DNA from: Nocardioidaceae bacterium SCSIO 66511
Lineage (GTDB): Bacteria; Actinomycetota; Actinomycetes; Propionibacteriales; Nocardioidaceae
Direction: 5' to 3'
DNA: 64,000 nt
Assembly (NCBI GenBank): GCA_023100825.1
Contig: CP095846.1
Span: forward strand, 930,001 to 994,000
Positions 26,785 through 35,971 of the stretch are shown here, one piece after another. Under the pieces are notes generated by a model. That model had not been told where the DNA came from. It did not search any database and saw only the letters and a program-made list of their open reading frames with translations. The stretch's first letter is position 1; each line of letters starts with the position of its first letter. A program made the translations under genes and the position numbers.

Positions 26785-26890
26785 CCCACCAGTCCCGCCG
26801 AGGTACGGATTCGTTCCCATGAGACGCGCGCCATGGGAACGAATCCGTACCTCGGCGGGCTGGTGGGAGGGAATCCGTACTTCGGCGGGA
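26785..26890. repeat. Long palindrome, copy 2, plus extra half-site, downstream of DUF559 gene
   Basis: Arms 26785-26821 and 26832-26867 pair over about 36 bp with a single inserted base, and a further partial arm sits at 26870-26890 (AATCCGTAC, then TTCGGCGGGA), 30 bp from its counterpart in the right arm. The core is the same as at 25699-25768, so the nuclease gene lies between two copies. Confidence 0.92.
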
Positions 26891-26925
26891 ACTTTTGGGT
26901 ACGTAGGTGGGTCTGACGAATAGCG

Positions 26926-26967
26926 AAAGCCCACCGCTCCGGAGGGAAAGAGGGAGCGGTGGGCCTT
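26926..26967 (-). terminator. Intrinsic terminator for the META-domain gene
   Basis: A 12-bp perfect stem (26929-26940 with 26953-26964) has a 12-nt loop. Read on the minus strand it is followed by TTTCG, giving a terminator about 50 nt after the gene's stop. Confidence 0.75.
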
Positions 26968-27014
26968 CACGGGCCCCTACACCGGAGTGGGTGGCGCAGG
27001 GGTGGTTGGGCGGA

Positions 27015-27926
27015 TCAGTTGGCCGTGTAGATGAGTGCACCGCCGTCGGTCTGGATCCGTAGCTGACTGCCTTCGATGTCGTAACCGATCGGACCCGCGA
27101 GTACTTCCCGCACGGCACGGTCGAGTTTCGGATCGGCGCATGCGTTCGTCCCCGATGACGCGGCCTCGTCGCCGGTGACCGTCATCGATCCATCGGAGAC
27201 GTCGACGCCGGTCGTACGCTCGGCGCAGCCGGTCGACATGGTGAGCTCATCGGACTCATAGGACAGCGTCGCCTTGGCGCCGTGCGGGGCGCTCGAGACG
27301 ACGTCGCCGTCGACGATCGAATCGAGCTTCCAGTTCGTACCCTCCAGCGGCTTGTCGGCGACGGGCTTGGCGGACAGCGCCACTTCGCTCTTGCCGTTGT
27401 CGAGCGTCAGCCGATCGCCGTCGACGGCCACCTTCGGCCCGGAGCCGAGGAAGGACTCCATCCACGCATCGGCCTTACCGAGGCCGGGGCAGAAGCCCAT
27501 CGTCGCGCCCATCGGCGAGGAGACGAGCACGTCGTCGCTCATGTCGTAGTCGCCGGAGAACGTATTGCAACCCGCGGATGCGGAGTACGAGCCCTGGTGG
27601 AAGTCGATCTCGACGTCGACGCCCTTGGGCAGGCCGCGAGAGGCATCCTGGTCGAGGGTGTACGTATTGCCGGCGACCGATGCCGGCTCGGGCAGCGCGG
27701 CGGCGAACTCCACCTCGGAACCCGAGCCCGCGGAGCCGGCGTCGGACCATGGCGAGGTGACACCGAGGCCGACCGCACCGGCGACGACCGCGGCGCCCGC
27801 GATCGGAGTCGCGACCTGGGTGCGTACGCGGCGCCGATGAGCCCGGGCGAGGACCTGTGTCACGTCACCCGCGGGTTCGACGGCGTCGCCTACCTGGCGG
27901 TAGAGATCCTTCAGCTGTGTGTTCAT
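27015..27926 (-). CDS. Membrane-anchored double META-domain protein, sigma-factor partner
   Basis: The ATG at 27926 overlaps the stop of the upstream sigma factor (ATGA), giving 303 residues. A cytoplasmic N-terminus with MNTQLKDLYRQVGDAVEPAG is followed by one transmembrane helix (about 38-57) and two HslJ/META-like domains: about 85-185 (SYSASAGCNTFSGDYDM, MGFCPGLG) and about 190-303 (LEGTNWKLDSIV, STGCAERTT). The N-terminal segment and operon position suggest an anti-sigma or sensing role for the co-encoded sigma factor, but no classical zinc anti-sigma motif (HxxxCxxC) is present, so this is inference. Confidence 0.78.
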   Translation of the reverse strand: MNTQLKDLYRQVGDAVEPAGDVTQVLARAHRRRVRTQVATPIAGAAVVAGAVGLGVTSPWSDAGSAGSGSEVEFAAALPEPASVAGNTYTLDQDASRGLPKGVDVEIDFHQGSYSASAGCNTFSGDYDMSDDVLVSSPMGATMGFCPGLGKADAWMESFLGSGPKVAVDGDRLTLDNGKSEVALSAKPVADKPLEGTNWKLDSIVDGDVVSSAPHGAKATLSYESDELTMSTGCAERTTGVDVSDGSMTVTGDEAASSGTNACADPKLDRAVREVLAGPIGYDIEGSQLRIQTDGGALIYTAN

Positions 27927-28444
27927 TCGGCTACCTCGACTGATTCGGCGGTGAGCAGATGCGGTGCGGTTTCGCGGAGCTTGGCAAGCGCCGCGTGCGA
28001 CTGACTCTTGACGGTGCCCGTTGAGCACCCGAGGAGGCGAGCCGTCTCGGCCTCCGAAAGGTCTTCGTAATAGCGGAAGTACAGCGTCGCGCGCTGCCGC
28101 GCGGTCAGCGTCTGCAGCGCCCGCCCGAGTACGGACTTCGCGACGACGGCTGACTCGATGTCGTGCGCGGAGTGGACCTCCGGGACCTCGTCAGTTGCAT
28201 ACTCCGTGATCTTCTGTCGACGACGCCAACGCGAGCGCACGAGGTTGAGCATGACCTGACGCACGTACGCATCGGGATTCCCGTTCGGGTGTATCCGATG
28301 CCATTTGGCCGCGGTCTTCACCATCGCCTCTTGAAGTAGGTCTTCGGCTGCGTTGTCGTCACCGGTCAGGAAGAAGGCGGTGCGCGACAGATCGGAACGG
28401 CGCGCCGCGAAGAACTCGCGGAACCCGTCGTAGCGATCTGACAT
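27923..28444 (-). CDS. SigE-family ECF-like RNA polymerase sigma factor
   Basis: Start at ATG 28444, with GGAGGGAG upstream, gives 173 residues. Region 2 (YDGFREFFAARRSDLSRTAF, DLLQEAMVKTAAKWHRI, YVRQVMLNLVRSRWRR) and region 4 (LTARQRATLYFRYYEDLSEA, LLGCSTGTVKSQSHAALAKL) are both present, as in the small two-domain sigma factors annotated SigE family in actinobacteria. It is translationally coupled to the META-domain membrane protein. The signal and target promoters are unknown; autoregulation is likely for the class but no motif is evident here. Confidence 0.9.
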   Translation of the reverse strand: MSDRYDGFREFFAARRSDLSRTAFFLTGDDNAAEDLLQEAMVKTAAKWHRIHPNGNPDAYVRQVMLNLVRSRWRRRQKITEYATDEVPEVHSAHDIESAVVAKSVLGRALQTLTARQRATLYFRYYEDLSEAETARLLGCSTGTVKSQSHAALAKLRETAPHLLTAESVEVAE

Positions 28445-28963
28445 GTCACTGTCTCCCTCCTGCTGACTCACCCCTTAGTACGCACGAGTGCGGCGAATGG
28501 TTGGCCGTTTCCGATATCGGTTGAGGGCTCTTTCGCAGACACCGCCATCGCGGGCGTACGAAGGCCCGACAACTCGGCCGAACGCGGCCGCAGAAGCTGA
28601 TCGAGACGCGGACCCGGAACGCGGCGTCAACCCCGATTTGGCATCGGCCGGTGATGTCTGTCAGACTGTTGCGGTTGCTCCGGTGGAGTTGCCGGGGTGT
28701 GCGCTGCTCGCAGCCACACCGAACCAGGAGACTCCACTCGGCTCGATGCAGATCAGGTCGGGCCCAACTACCTAACTCGAGAAGTGTGTGCCGTCGTGTG
28801 CCTTGTGCCCATCGCGACACGCCCGACCTCGGGGGTCGGAAGAGCCGTGCAGGCCACGTCGACGGGTTACCGGAGCGCAGCACACGGCTCAGCCGAGGCG
28901 TGACGAGACCAGACCTGGCACCACGCCGGGCCCGGGCACGAAGAAAGGGACGAAGCGAGCGCT
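28445..28963 (+). other. Intergenic region upstream of the S10 operon (519 nt)
   Basis: No convincing coding sequence or RNA gene is visible. It must contain the divergent sigma-factor promoter and the S10 promoter, and about 300 nt of ribosomal-operon leader. A GAAAGGGA ribosome-binding stretch precedes rpsJ. I see no clear strong hairpin in the leader. Confidence 0.5.
28638..28667 (+). promoter_or_regulatory. Possible S10 operon promoter
   Basis: TTGGCA (28638-28643) and CAGACT (28662-28667) are spaced 18 bp, about 300 nt before rpsJ. The -10 is a weak match (A at position 2 and final T only), so this is tentative. Confidence 0.35.
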
Positions 28964-29272
28964 ATGGCGGGACAGAAGATCCGCATCAGGCTCAAGGCCT
29001 ATGACCACGAGGTGATCGACACCTCGGCGCGGAAGATCGTGGACACCGTGACGCGGACCGGCGCGAGCATCGCCGGACCGGTGCCGTTGCCGACCGAGAA
29101 GAACGTGTTCTGCGTCATCCGCTCGCCGCACAAGTACAAGGACAGCCGCGAGCACTTCGAGATGCGTACGCACAAGCGACTCATCGACATCATCGACCCG
29201 ACACCGAAGACGGTCGATTCGCTGATGCGTCTCGATCTGCCGGCCGGTGTCGACATCGAGATCAAGCTCTGA
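28964..29272 (+). CDS. rpsJ: 30S ribosomal protein S10
   Basis: A 102-residue S10 ([40 protein letters not shown]), a 30S head protein that also acts with NusB in antitermination. The length is the family norm. First gene of the long S10 operon, which runs unbroken through rpsQ with short spacers. Confidence 0.98.
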   Translation: MAGQKIRIRLKAYDHEVIDTSARKIVDTVTRTGASIAGPVPLPTEKNVFCVIRSPHKYKDSREHFEMRTHKRLIDIIDPTPKTVDSLMRLDLPAGVDIEIKL

Positions 29273-29285
29273 GGACCGAACACCA

Positions 29286-29951
29286 ATGAGCAAGCAGACT
29301 AGCCAGAGGAAAGACGTACGCGGGCTGCTCGGCCGCAAGGTCGGCATGACGCAGACCTGGGACGCCGACAACCGCGTCGTGCCCGTCACCGTGATCGCGG
29401 CCGACACGAACGTCGTCACGCAGATCCGCAAGGCCGAGACCGACGGATACACCGCCGTTCAGATCGGCTTCGGCGAGATCGACGGTCGCAAGGTCACCAA
29501 GCCGCGTGCGGGTCACTTCGAGAAGGCCGGCGTGACGCCGCGCCGCCACGTTGCCGAGATCCGCACCGCCGCGATCGACGGATACGAGATCGGGCAGCAG
29601 ATCAGCCCCGACATCTTCGCCGCCGGTGACGTCGTCGACGTCACGGGTACGAGCAAGGGCAAGGGCTACGCGGGCGTGATGAAGCGCCACGGCTTCGCCG
29701 GCGTCAGCGCATCCCACGGTGCACACCGCAACCACCGCAAGCCGGGTTCGATCGGCGGCTGCGCCACCCCCGGCCGGGTGTTCAAGGGCCTGCGGATGGC
29801 CGGACGCATGGGCAACGACCGCGTGACGGTCCAGAGCCTCGCGATCCACGCAGTCGACACCGACAAGGGCCTGATCCTGATCAAGGGCGCCGTACCCGGC
29901 GCCAAGGGCTCGACGGTCATGATCCGTTCAGCCGCCAAGAAGGGAGCCTGA
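29286..29951 (+). CDS. rplC: 50S ribosomal protein L3
   Basis: The ATG at 29286 ([20 protein letters not shown]) with GAGGACC upstream gives 221 residues; the longer frame from 29247 overlaps rpsJ and is not used. Motifs [19 protein letters not shown] and the glycine-rich [20 protein letters not shown] near the peptidyl-transferase centre are typical of L3, an early 23S rRNA assembly protein. Confidence 0.98.
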   Translation: MSKQTSQRKDVRGLLGRKVGMTQTWDADNRVVPVTVIAADTNVVTQIRKAETDGYTAVQIGFGEIDGRKVTKPRAGHFEKAGVTPRRHVAEIRTAAIDGYEIGQQISPDIFAAGDVVDVTGTSKGKGYAGVMKRHGFAGVSASHGAHRNHRKPGSIGGCATPGRVFKGLRMAGRMGNDRVTVQSLAIHAVDTDKGLILIKGAVPGAKGSTVMIRSAAKKGA

Positions 29952-29953
29952 TC

Positions 29954-30568
29954 GTGAGCATCGTCAAGGTCGATCTCCCCGCTGAGATCTTCGATGTCCA
30001 GGTCAACGTCCCGTTGATCCACCAGGTGGTCGTGGCCCAGCAGGCCGCGGCGCGCCAGGGCACGGCCGCCACCAAGACCCGCGGCCAGGTTCGCGGCGGT
30101 GGCGCCAAGCCGTACCGCCAGAAGGGCACCGGCCGCGCCCGCCAGGGTTCGACCCGGGCGCCGCAGTTCGCCGGCGGTGGCACCGTGCACGGCCCGACGC
30201 CTCGGTCGTACGTTCAGCGCACGCCGAAGAAGATGAAGGCCGCCGCACTCCGTGGCGCGCTCTCGGATCGCGCCCGCAACGACCGCGTGCACGTGGTCGA
30301 CGGTCTCGTTTCCGGCGACACCCCGTCCACCAAGGCCGCGCTCGCCGCGGTTCGCGAGATCACCGAGCGCGAGCACGTGCTCGTCGTCGTCCAGCGTGAC
30401 GACGAGGTGACCGTCAAGAGCCTGCGCAACGTGGCGACGATCCACCTGTTGCCGTCCGACCAGCTGAACACCTACGACGTCCTCCGCAACGACGACGTCG
30501 TGTTCACCAAGGCGGCCTACGACGCGTTCGTCGAGCGCGTCACACCCGCGAAGGAGGCTGCCAAGTGA
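29954..30568 (+). CDS. rplD: 50S ribosomal protein L4
   Basis: A 204-residue L4 with GTG start two bases after the rplC stop. The extended loop is present ([20 protein letters not shown] then [14 protein letters not shown]), which lines the exit tunnel and is a macrolide-response site; it shows no unusual deletion. The stop overlaps the rplW start by 4 nt. Confidence 0.97.
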   Translation: MSIVKVDLPAEIFDVQVNVPLIHQVVVAQQAAARQGTAATKTRGQVRGGGAKPYRQKGTGRARQGSTRAPQFAGGGTVHGPTPRSYVQRTPKKMKAAALRGALSDRARNDRVHVVDGLVSGDTPSTKAALAAVREITEREHVLVVVQRDDEVTVKSLRNVATIHLLPSDQLNTYDVLRNDDVVFTKAAYDAFVERVTPAKEAAK

Positions 30569-30870
30569 GCACGCTGCACGGAGACCCGCGCGACGTACTC
30601 CTCGCGCCGGTCGTCAGCGAGAAGAGCTATGGCCTGCTCGACGAGAACAAGTACACGTTCCTCGTCGCGCCGGATGCCAACAAGACGCAGATCAAGATCG
30701 CGGTCGAGAAGATCTTCGACGTGAAGGTCACCGGTGTGAACACGCTCAACCGTCCCGGCAAGCGCCGTCGTACGCGTACGGGTTGGGGCAAGCGTCCCGA
30801 CACCAAGCGTGCGGTCGTGAGCGTGGCCGAGGGCCAGAGCATCGACATCTTCTCCGGACCGGGCGCCTGA
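30565..30870 (+). CDS. rplW: 50S ribosomal protein L23
   Basis: A 101-residue L23 located at the tunnel exit, the docking point for trigger factor and SRP. GTG start overlapping rplD by 4 nt. Typical motifs: [40 protein letters not shown]. The length is normal for actinobacteria. Confidence 0.97.
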   Translation: MSTLHGDPRDVLLAPVVSEKSYGLLDENKYTFLVAPDANKTQIKIAVEKIFDVKVTGVNTLNRPGKRRRTRTGWGKRPDTKRAVVSVAEGQSIDIFSGPGA

Positions 30871-30889
30871 GGGACACGAGGACGACAAC

Positions 30890-31720
30890 ATGGCTATTCG
30901 CAAGTACAAGCCGACAACTCCGGGCCGTCGCGGCTCGTCGGTTGCCGACTTCGCCGAGATCACCCGCACGACGCCCGAGAAGTCGCTGACCCGCCCGCTG
31001 CCGAAGAAGGGCGGCCGCAACAACCAGGGCCGCATCACCACGCGGCACCAGGGTGGCGGTCACAAGCGCGCATACCGCGTCATCGACTTCCGCCGCTACG
31101 ACAAGGACGGCGTGCCGGCCAAGGTCGCTCACATCGAGTACGACCCGAACCGCACCGCTCGGATCGCCTTGCTGCACTACGCCGACGGCGAGAAGCGCTA
31201 CATCATCGCGCCGGCCGGCCTCTCGCAGGGCGCGACCATCGAGGCGGGTGTCAAGGCCGACATCAAGCCGGGTAACAACCTGCCGCTGCGCAACATCCCG
31301 GTCGGTACGGTCGTGCACGCAATCGAGATGCGCCCGGGTGGCGGCGCCAAGCTCGGCCGGTCTGCAGGTGCGGCCGTCCAGCTGGTCGCCAAGGAAGGCA
31401 ACCGCGCACAGCTGCGGCTGCCGTCGGGCGAGATGCGTTACGTCGACGTCCGCTGCCGCGCCAGCATCGGTGAGGTCGGCAACGCCGAGCAGTCCAACAT
31501 CGACCTCGGCAAGGCCGGCCGCAACCGCTGGAAGGGCAAGCGCCCGAGCGTTCGCGGTGTCGTGATGAACCCGATCGACCACCCGCACGGTGGTGGCGAA
31601 GGACGTACGTCCGGTGGACGCCACCCGGTGTCGCCGTGGGGCAAGCCCGAAGGCCGTACGCGTAAGCGCAAGGCCAGCGACAAGTTGATCGTCCGCCGCC
31701 GCAAGACCGGCAAGCGCTGA
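30890..31720 (+). CDS. rplB: 50S ribosomal protein L2
   Basis: A 276-residue L2, needed for subunit association and peptidyl-transferase assembly. Conserved [20 protein letters not shown] and the C-terminal [20 protein letters not shown], including the functionally important His in HPHGGGEG, are intact. It sits 19 nt after rplW. Confidence 0.98.
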   Translation: MAIRKYKPTTPGRRGSSVADFAEITRTTPEKSLTRPLPKKGGRNNQGRITTRHQGGGHKRAYRVIDFRRYDKDGVPAKVAHIEYDPNRTARIALLHYADGEKRYIIAPAGLSQGATIEAGVKADIKPGNNLPLRNIPVGTVVHAIEMRPGGGAKLGRSAGAAVQLVAKEGNRAQLRLPSGEMRYVDVRCRASIGEVGNAEQSNIDLGKAGRNRWKGKRPSVRGVVMNPIDHPHGGGEGRTSGGRHPVSPWGKPEGRTRKRKASDKLIVRRRKTGKR

Positions 31721-31742
31721 GACCGGGAGAGACGAGAAAGCA

Positions 31743-32024
31743 ATGCCACGCAGCCTCAAAAAGGGCCCGTTCGTCGACGGCCATCTGATCAAGAAGGTCG
31801 ACGCACAGAACGACCAGGGCAGCAAGAACGTGATCAAGACGTGGTCGCGTCGCTCGATGATCGTGCCGGCAATGATCGGCCACACCATCGCAGTGCACGA
31901 CGGCCGCAAACATGTCCCGGTCTTCGTGACCGAGGCGATGGTCGGGCACAAGCTCGGCGAGTTCGCCCCGACACGTACGTTCCGCGGGCACGAGAAGGAC
32001 GACCGAAAGGCGCGTAGACGATGA
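31743..32024 (+). CDS. rpsS: 30S ribosomal protein S19
   Basis: A 93-residue S19 of the 30S head, contacting S13. Motifs [20 protein letters not shown] and [20 protein letters not shown] are typical. The ATG follows a GAGACGAGAAAG stretch. Its stop overlaps the rplV start by 4 nt. Confidence 0.97.
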   Translation: MPRSLKKGPFVDGHLIKKVDAQNDQGSKNVIKTWSRRSMIVPAMIGHTIAVHDGRKHVPVFVTEAMVGHKLGEFAPTRTFRGHEKDDRKARRR

Positions 32025-32458
32025 GCACGATGGAGCGCGGACGCGTGAGCGCTCGGCGAGACTCGCTTCTGGGAGACGCAGAAGGTGCATTCGCCGTCGC
32101 GCGGTTCGTCCGGGTCACCCCGATGAAGGCACGCCGGGTCGTCGACCTCGTACGCGGGCTTCCCGTTGACGAGGCGCTCAGCGTGCTGCGGTTCGCGCCG
32201 CAGGCCGCTGCCGAGAACGTCCGCAAGCTGCTGGAGAGCGCGATCGCCAACGCCGAGGGCGGCGAGGGTCTCGATGCATCGACGCTGGTCGTCAGCAAGG
32301 CGTTCGTGGACGAGGGCCCGACGCTGAAGCGTTGGCGTCCCCGCGCACAGGGTCGGGCGTACCGCATCCGCAAGCGCACGAGCCACCTGACGATCGTCGT
32401 CCAGCCTGAGGACGCCGTCGCCGAAAACACTGCCGGAAGCAAGGGAAGGAACCGCTAG
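32021..32458 (+). CDS. rplV: 50S ribosomal protein L22
   Basis: A 145-residue L22 lining the exit tunnel ([40 protein letters not shown]). The N-terminus is about 20 residues longer than the E. coli form; an internal ATG at 32030 is an alternative. The beta-hairpin loop involved in macrolide response is intact. Overlaps rpsC by 1 nt. Confidence 0.96.
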   Translation: MSTMERGRVSARRDSLLGDAEGAFAVARFVRVTPMKARRVVDLVRGLPVDEALSVLRFAPQAAAENVRKLLESAIANAEGGEGLDASTLVVSKAFVDEGPTLKRWRPRAQGRAYRIRKRTSHLTIVVQPEDAVAENTAGSKGRNR

Positions 32459-33285
32459 TGGGACAGAAGGTCAACCCGCACGGGTTCCGACTCGGAGTCT
32501 CGACGGATCACAAGAGCCGTTGGTACGCCGACAAGCTCTACTCGAGCTACGTCGGTGAGGACGTCAAGATCCGCAAGCTGCTGACCACCGGCATGGACCG
32601 CGCCGGTATCAGCAAGGTCGAGATCGAGCGCACCCGTGACCGTGTACGCGTCGACATCCACACCGCCCGTCCCGGCATCGTCATCGGTCGCCGTGGCGCC
32701 GAGGCCGACCGCATCCGCGGTGAGCTGGAGAAGCTCACCGGTAAGCAGGTGCAGCTGAACATCCTCGAGGTCAAGAACCCCGAGACCGATGCGCAGCTGG
32801 TGGCGCAGGGCGTCGCCGAGCAGCTGTCGGGTCGTGTCCAGTTCCGCCGTGCGATGCGCAAGGCACTGCAGACGACGATGCGCAGCGGCGCGAAGGGCGT
32901 TCGCATTCAGTGCTCCGGCCGTCTCGGCGGTGCCGAGATGTCGCGCCAGGAGTTCTACCGCGAGGGCCGCGTGCCCCTGCACACGCTGCGCGCCGATGTC
33001 GACTACGGCTTCTACGAGGCGCGTACGACCTTCGGCCGGATCGGCGTGAAGGTCTGGATCTACAAGGGCGAGGTGGCTGGCACCCGCGCCGAGCGCGAGG
33101 CACAGGCCGCCGCGCGCGCCGCGGCACCGAGCGGTCGCGGTCGCCCGTCGCGCGGACGCCGTCCGAGCCGTCGTGGTGGCGATGACCGCCGCGACGCCGC
33201 GGGTGCCGCGCAGAAGAGCAGTGCGCCGGCCGCCGAGGCCGCAGCTCCGGCAGCCGAGAGCGCACCGACCGGACAGGAGAGCTGA
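32458..33285 (+). CDS. rpsC: 30S ribosomal protein S3
   Basis: A 275-residue S3 with GTG start. The KH domain ([20 protein letters not shown]) and the S3 C-terminal domain ([40 protein letters not shown]) are intact; S3 helps form the mRNA entry helicase. The basic then Ala/Glu-rich tail of about 60 residues is usual for actinobacteria. Confidence 0.97.
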   Translation: MGQKVNPHGFRLGVSTDHKSRWYADKLYSSYVGEDVKIRKLLTTGMDRAGISKVEIERTRDRVRVDIHTARPGIVIGRRGAEADRIRGELEKLTGKQVQLNILEVKNPETDAQLVAQGVAEQLSGRVQFRRAMRKALQTTMRSGAKGVRIQCSGRLGGAEMSRQEFYREGRVPLHTLRADVDYGFYEARTTFGRIGVKVWIYKGEVAGTRAEREAQAAARAAAPSGRGRPSRGRRPSRRGGDDRRDAAGAAQKSSAPAAEAAAPAAESAPTGQES

Positions 33286-33288
33286 ATC

Positions 33289-33708
33289 ATGCTGATCCCC
33301 AAGCGGGTCAAGCACCGCAAGCAGCACCACCCGAAGCGGCGTGGTGTCGCCAAGGGCGGCACCTCGCTCGCATTCGGCGATTACGGCATCCAGGCCGTCG
33401 AGGGCAACTACGTGACGAACCGGCAGATCGAGTCGGCGCGTATTGCGATGACGCGGCACATCAAGCGTGGCGGCAAGGTGTGGATCAACATCTACCCCGA
33501 CCGTCCGCTGACCAAGAAGCCGGCCGAGACCCGGATGGGTTCCGGTAAGGGCTCCCCGGAGTGGTGGGTCGCCAACGTGAAGCCCGGCCGCGTGATGTTC
33601 GAGCTGTCCGGTGTTACCGACGAGACCGCTCGTGAAGCGCTGCGCCGTGCGATCCACAAGCTCCCGATGAAGTGCAAGATCGTGAGCCGCGAGGCAGGTG
33701 ACAACTGA
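33289..33708 (+). CDS. rplP: 50S ribosomal protein L16
   Basis: A 139-residue L16 near the A-site tRNA elbow ([20 protein letters not shown], then [20 protein letters not shown], then [20 protein letters not shown]). The length is standard. It begins 3 nt after rpsC and overlaps rpmC by 1 nt. Confidence 0.97.
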   Translation: MLIPKRVKHRKQHHPKRRGVAKGGTSLAFGDYGIQAVEGNYVTNRQIESARIAMTRHIKRGGKVWINIYPDRPLTKKPAETRMGSGKGSPEWWVANVKPGRVMFELSGVTDETAREALRRAIHKLPMKCKIVSREAGDN

Positions 33709-33956
33709 TGGCAGCGTCCACCCAGGCCGCAGAGCTGCGTACGTTGAACGCGGATGACTTGGCCGAGAAGCTCGCCGAGCACAAGGCGGAGCTGTTCAAC
33801 CTGCGCTTCCAGGCGGCGACCGGCCAGCTCGAGAGCCATGGTCGGCTGCGTACGGTGCGGCGCGATATCGCCCGCATCTACACGGTGATCCGCGAGCGTG
33901 AGCTCGGCATCATCGAGGCCGACGAGCCCACCGACGAGAGCGAGGGTGCGGCATGA
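33708..33956 (+). CDS. rpmC: 50S ribosomal protein L29
   Basis: An 82-residue L29 ([40 protein letters not shown]) with a short acidic C-terminal extension. It sits beside L23 at the tunnel exit. Overlaps rplP by 1 nt and rpsQ by 4 nt. Confidence 0.96.
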   Translation: MAASTQAAELRTLNADDLAEKLAEHKAELFNLRFQAATGQLESHGRLRTVRRDIARIYTVIRERELGIIEADEPTDESEGAA

Positions 33957-34249
33957 CCGAGCAGCAGATTGAGAAGGACACCGTGGCAGAAGCAGAGGGC
34001 CGTAACGCACGCAAGGTGCGCGAGGGACTCGTCGTCAGCGACAAGATGGACAAGACCGTCGTCGTCGATGTCGAGGATCGTGTGAAGCACGCGCTGTACG
34101 GCAAGGTCATGCGCCGCAACAGCAAGCTCAAGGCTCACGACGAGACCAACCAGTGTGGTGCCGGCGACCGCGTCCTGATCATGGAGACGCGTCCGCTGTC
34201 GGCAACCAAGCGCTGGCGCGTCGTCGAGGTCCTCGAGAAGGCGAAGTAG
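33953..34249 (+). CDS. rpsQ: 30S ribosomal protein S17
   Basis: A 98-residue S17, an early 16S rRNA binder ([20 protein letters not shown], then [20 protein letters not shown], then [12 protein letters not shown]). It has an acidic N-terminal extension of about 18 residues typical of actinobacteria. The last 27 bp of the gene (34222-34248) recur downstream at 34305-34331. Last gene before a 150-nt gap that separates the S10 group from rplN. Confidence 0.96.
   Translation: MTEQQIEKDTVAEAEGRNARKVREGLVVSDKMDKTVVVDVEDRVKHALYGKVMRRNSKLKAHDETNQCGAGDRVLIMETRPLSATKRWRVVEVLEKAK
34222..34248 (+). repeat. 27-bp direct repeat, copy 1 (end of rpsQ)
   Basis: Identical over 27 bases to 34305-34331, encoding the VEVLEKAK tail and the first bases of the stop codon of rpsQ. 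The copies start 83 nt apart. Confidence 0.95.
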
Positions 34250-34251
34250 TC

Positions 34252-34332
34252 ATGTACGCGGTGTTGAAGGGTCTCTCGGGGAGCGAGACGACCATGCAGC
34301 ACAGCGTCGAGGTCCTCGAGAAGGCGAAGTAA
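34252..34332 (+). CDS. Micro-ORF ending in a copy of the S17 tail
   Basis: An ATG 2 nt after the rpsQ stop opens a 26-codon frame (MYAVLKGLSGSETTMQHS then VEVLEKAK) ending TAA. Its last eight codons are identical in sequence and frame to the end of rpsQ because of the 27-bp repeat. No separate ribosome-binding site is seen; translation would rely on reinitiation after rpsQ. It may be a duplication scar rather than a working gene, or a leader peptide for the rplN group. Confidence 0.4.
   Translation: MYAVLKGLSGSETTMQHSVEVLEKAK
34305..34331 (+). repeat. 27-bp direct repeat, copy 2
   Basis: Second copy of the rpsQ 3' end, in the spacer before rplN. The frame is kept, so it provides the end of the micro-ORF. 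Confidence 0.95.
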
Positions 34333-34399
34333 CTATCCGTTCCACCAGGCTCGTCCGGCAGACCCGGTAGAGAACCAGTGAGACAACAGGAGATATCCG

Positions 34400-34771
34400 A
34401 TGATCCAGCAGGAGTCGCGGCTCAAGGTCGCCGACAACACCGGTGCCAAGGAGATCTTGTGCATCCGCGTGCTCGGTGGCTCCGGCCGCCGCTACGCCGG
34501 AATCGGCGACACCGTCGTTGCCACCGTCAAGGATGCGATTCCGGGCGGCAACGTGAAGAAGGGTGACGTCGTGAAGGCAGTCGTCGTGCGCACCGCCAAG
34601 GAGCGGCGTCGTCCCGACGGCTCGTACATCCGCTTCGACGAGAACGCGGCCGTCATCCTCAAGGCCGACGGCGGCGAACCCCGCGGTACGCGCATCTTCG
34701 GCCCGGTCGGCCGCGAGCTGCGCGATAAGCGCTTCATGAGAATCATCTCGCTGGCACCGGAGGTGCTCTGA
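34400..34771 (+). CDS. rplN: 50S ribosomal protein L14
   Basis: A 123-residue L14 ([28 protein letters not shown]-like [40 protein letters not shown]) that forms an intersubunit bridge. ATG with AGGAGA upstream. First gene of the spc group; its stop overlaps rplX by 1 nt. Confidence 0.97.
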   Translation: MIQQESRLKVADNTGAKEILCIRVLGGSGRRYAGIGDTVVATVKDAIPGGNVKKGDVVKAVVVRTAKERRRPDGSYIRFDENAAVILKADGGEPRGTRIFGPVGRELRDKRFMRIISLAPEVL

Positions 34772-35154
34772 TGGCCAAGAAGCAAGCCAGCCTGAACATC
34801 AAGAAGGGCGACGAGGTACGCGTCGTCGCCGGCAAGGACAAGGGCGTCGAAGGCAAGGTCATCGCGGTCATCCCCGAGCGGGAGCGCGTGATCGTCGAGG
34901 GCGCCAACCGCATCAAGCGCCACACCAAGACCCAGCAGCAGGGCGGCCGCGCCGGTAACACCGGAGGGATCATCACCCAAGAGGCCGCGATCCACGTCTC
35001 GAACGTCATGCTGCTGGTCGAGAAGGACGGCGAGAAGGTCACGTCGCGTGTCGGTTCGCGCCGCGAGGACGTCACCAAGACCCGTGCGGACGGTTCGACC
35101 TACGACGCTCAGCGCAGCGTACGGGTCGCGAAGCGCACCGGCGAGGAGATCTGA
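34771..35154 (+). CDS. rplX: 50S ribosomal protein L24
   Basis: A 127-residue L24, an assembly initiator for the large subunit, with the KOW motif near the start ([20 protein letters not shown]) and [20 protein letters not shown]. It is slightly longer than the E. coli protein, with a basic C-terminal extension. Overlaps both neighbours by 1 nt. Confidence 0.97.
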   Translation: MAKKQASLNIKKGDEVRVVAGKDKGVEGKVIAVIPERERVIVEGANRIKRHTKTQQQGGRAGNTGGIITQEAAIHVSNVMLLVEKDGEKVTSRVGSRREDVTKTRADGSTYDAQRSVRVAKRTGEEI

Positions 35155-35723
35155 TGAGCACCACCACCGAGACGGCTCCGACGCCGCGACTGCGTACGCG
35201 CTACCGCGAGGAGATCATCCCCGCCCTGCGCGAGGAGTTCGGCTACGAGAACATCATGCAGGTCCCGGGCCTCACCAAGATCGTCGTCAACATGGGCGTC
35301 GGCGAGGCGGCCCGTGACTCGAAGCTGATCGACGGTGCGGTCAACGACCTGTCGCTGATCGCGGGCCAGAAGCCGGCGATCACGAAGGCACGTAAGTCGA
35401 TCGCGCAGTTCAAGCTGCGCGAAGGAATGCCGATCGGCGCGCACGTGACGCTACGCGGCGCGCGCATGTGGGAGTTCCTGGACCGGCTGCTGAGTGTTGC
35501 GCTGCCGCGCATCCGCGACTTCCGTGGTCTGTCGCCGAAGCAGTTCGACGGTCGCGGCAACTACACGTTCGGGATGACCGAGCAGGTCATGTTCTACGAG
35601 ATCGACCAGGACAAGATCGACCGCAGCCGCGGTATGGACATCACGATCGTGACGACCGCGACCAACAACGACGAGGGCCGGGCGCTGCTGAAGCAGCTCG
35701 GTTTCCCCTTCAAGGAGAACTGA
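35154..35723 (+). CDS. rplE: 50S ribosomal protein L5
   Basis: A 189-residue L5 that binds 5S rRNA and contacts P-site tRNA ([26 protein letters not shown]-type stretch here [20 protein letters not shown]). The length is standard. The stop overlaps the rpsN start by 1 nt. Confidence 0.97.
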   Translation: MSTTTETAPTPRLRTRYREEIIPALREEFGYENIMQVPGLTKIVVNMGVGEAARDSKLIDGAVNDLSLIAGQKPAITKARKSIAQFKLREGMPIGAHVTLRGARMWEFLDRLLSVALPRIRDFRGLSPKQFDGRGNYTFGMTEQVMFYEIDQDKIDRSRGMDITIVTTATNNDEGRALLKQLGFPFKEN

Positions 35724-35908
35724 TGGCGAAGACAGGACTTCGGGTCAAGGCAGGGCGCAAGCCCAAGTTCGCGGTCCGCGCGTACACCCGCTGCCAGCGT
35801 TGCGGCCGGCCGAAGGCGGTTTACCGCAAGTTCGGCCTGTGCCGGGTGTGCCTTCGTGAGATGGCGCACCGCGGGGAGCTCCCCGGCGTGACCAAGAGCA
35901 GCTGGTAA
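35723..35908 (+). CDS. rpsN: 30S ribosomal protein S14, zinc-binding type
   Basis: A 61-residue S14 of the short type (rpsZ) with an intact zinc ribbon: CQRCGRP and CRVCLRE. Cys-minus paralogues (S14 C-) are often encoded elsewhere in actinobacteria and used under zinc limitation; none is in this window. The start overlaps the rplE stop by 1 nt. Confidence 0.97.
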   Translation: MAKTGLRVKAGRKPKFAVRAYTRCQRCGRPKAVYRKFGLCRVCLREMAHRGELPGVTKSSW

Positions 35909-35971
35909 CCACCACCGAGACTGAACGCCACAGGTCGCAGCAGCGAAACCGTGGCGGGAGAGACATACATC

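Noticed and set aside
25699-26890. Insertion sequence with terminal inverted repeats around the DUF559 gene
   Set aside because: Each flank is itself a complete palindrome, not one end of an inverted pair, no transposase motif (DDE or HUH) is present and no target-site duplication was recognised; it is reported as a palindrome-flanked nuclease instead.
28445-28963. tRNA or riboswitch in the S10 leader
   Set aside because: No cloverleaf, GGTTCGA-type T-loop or known aptamer core could be seen by eye.
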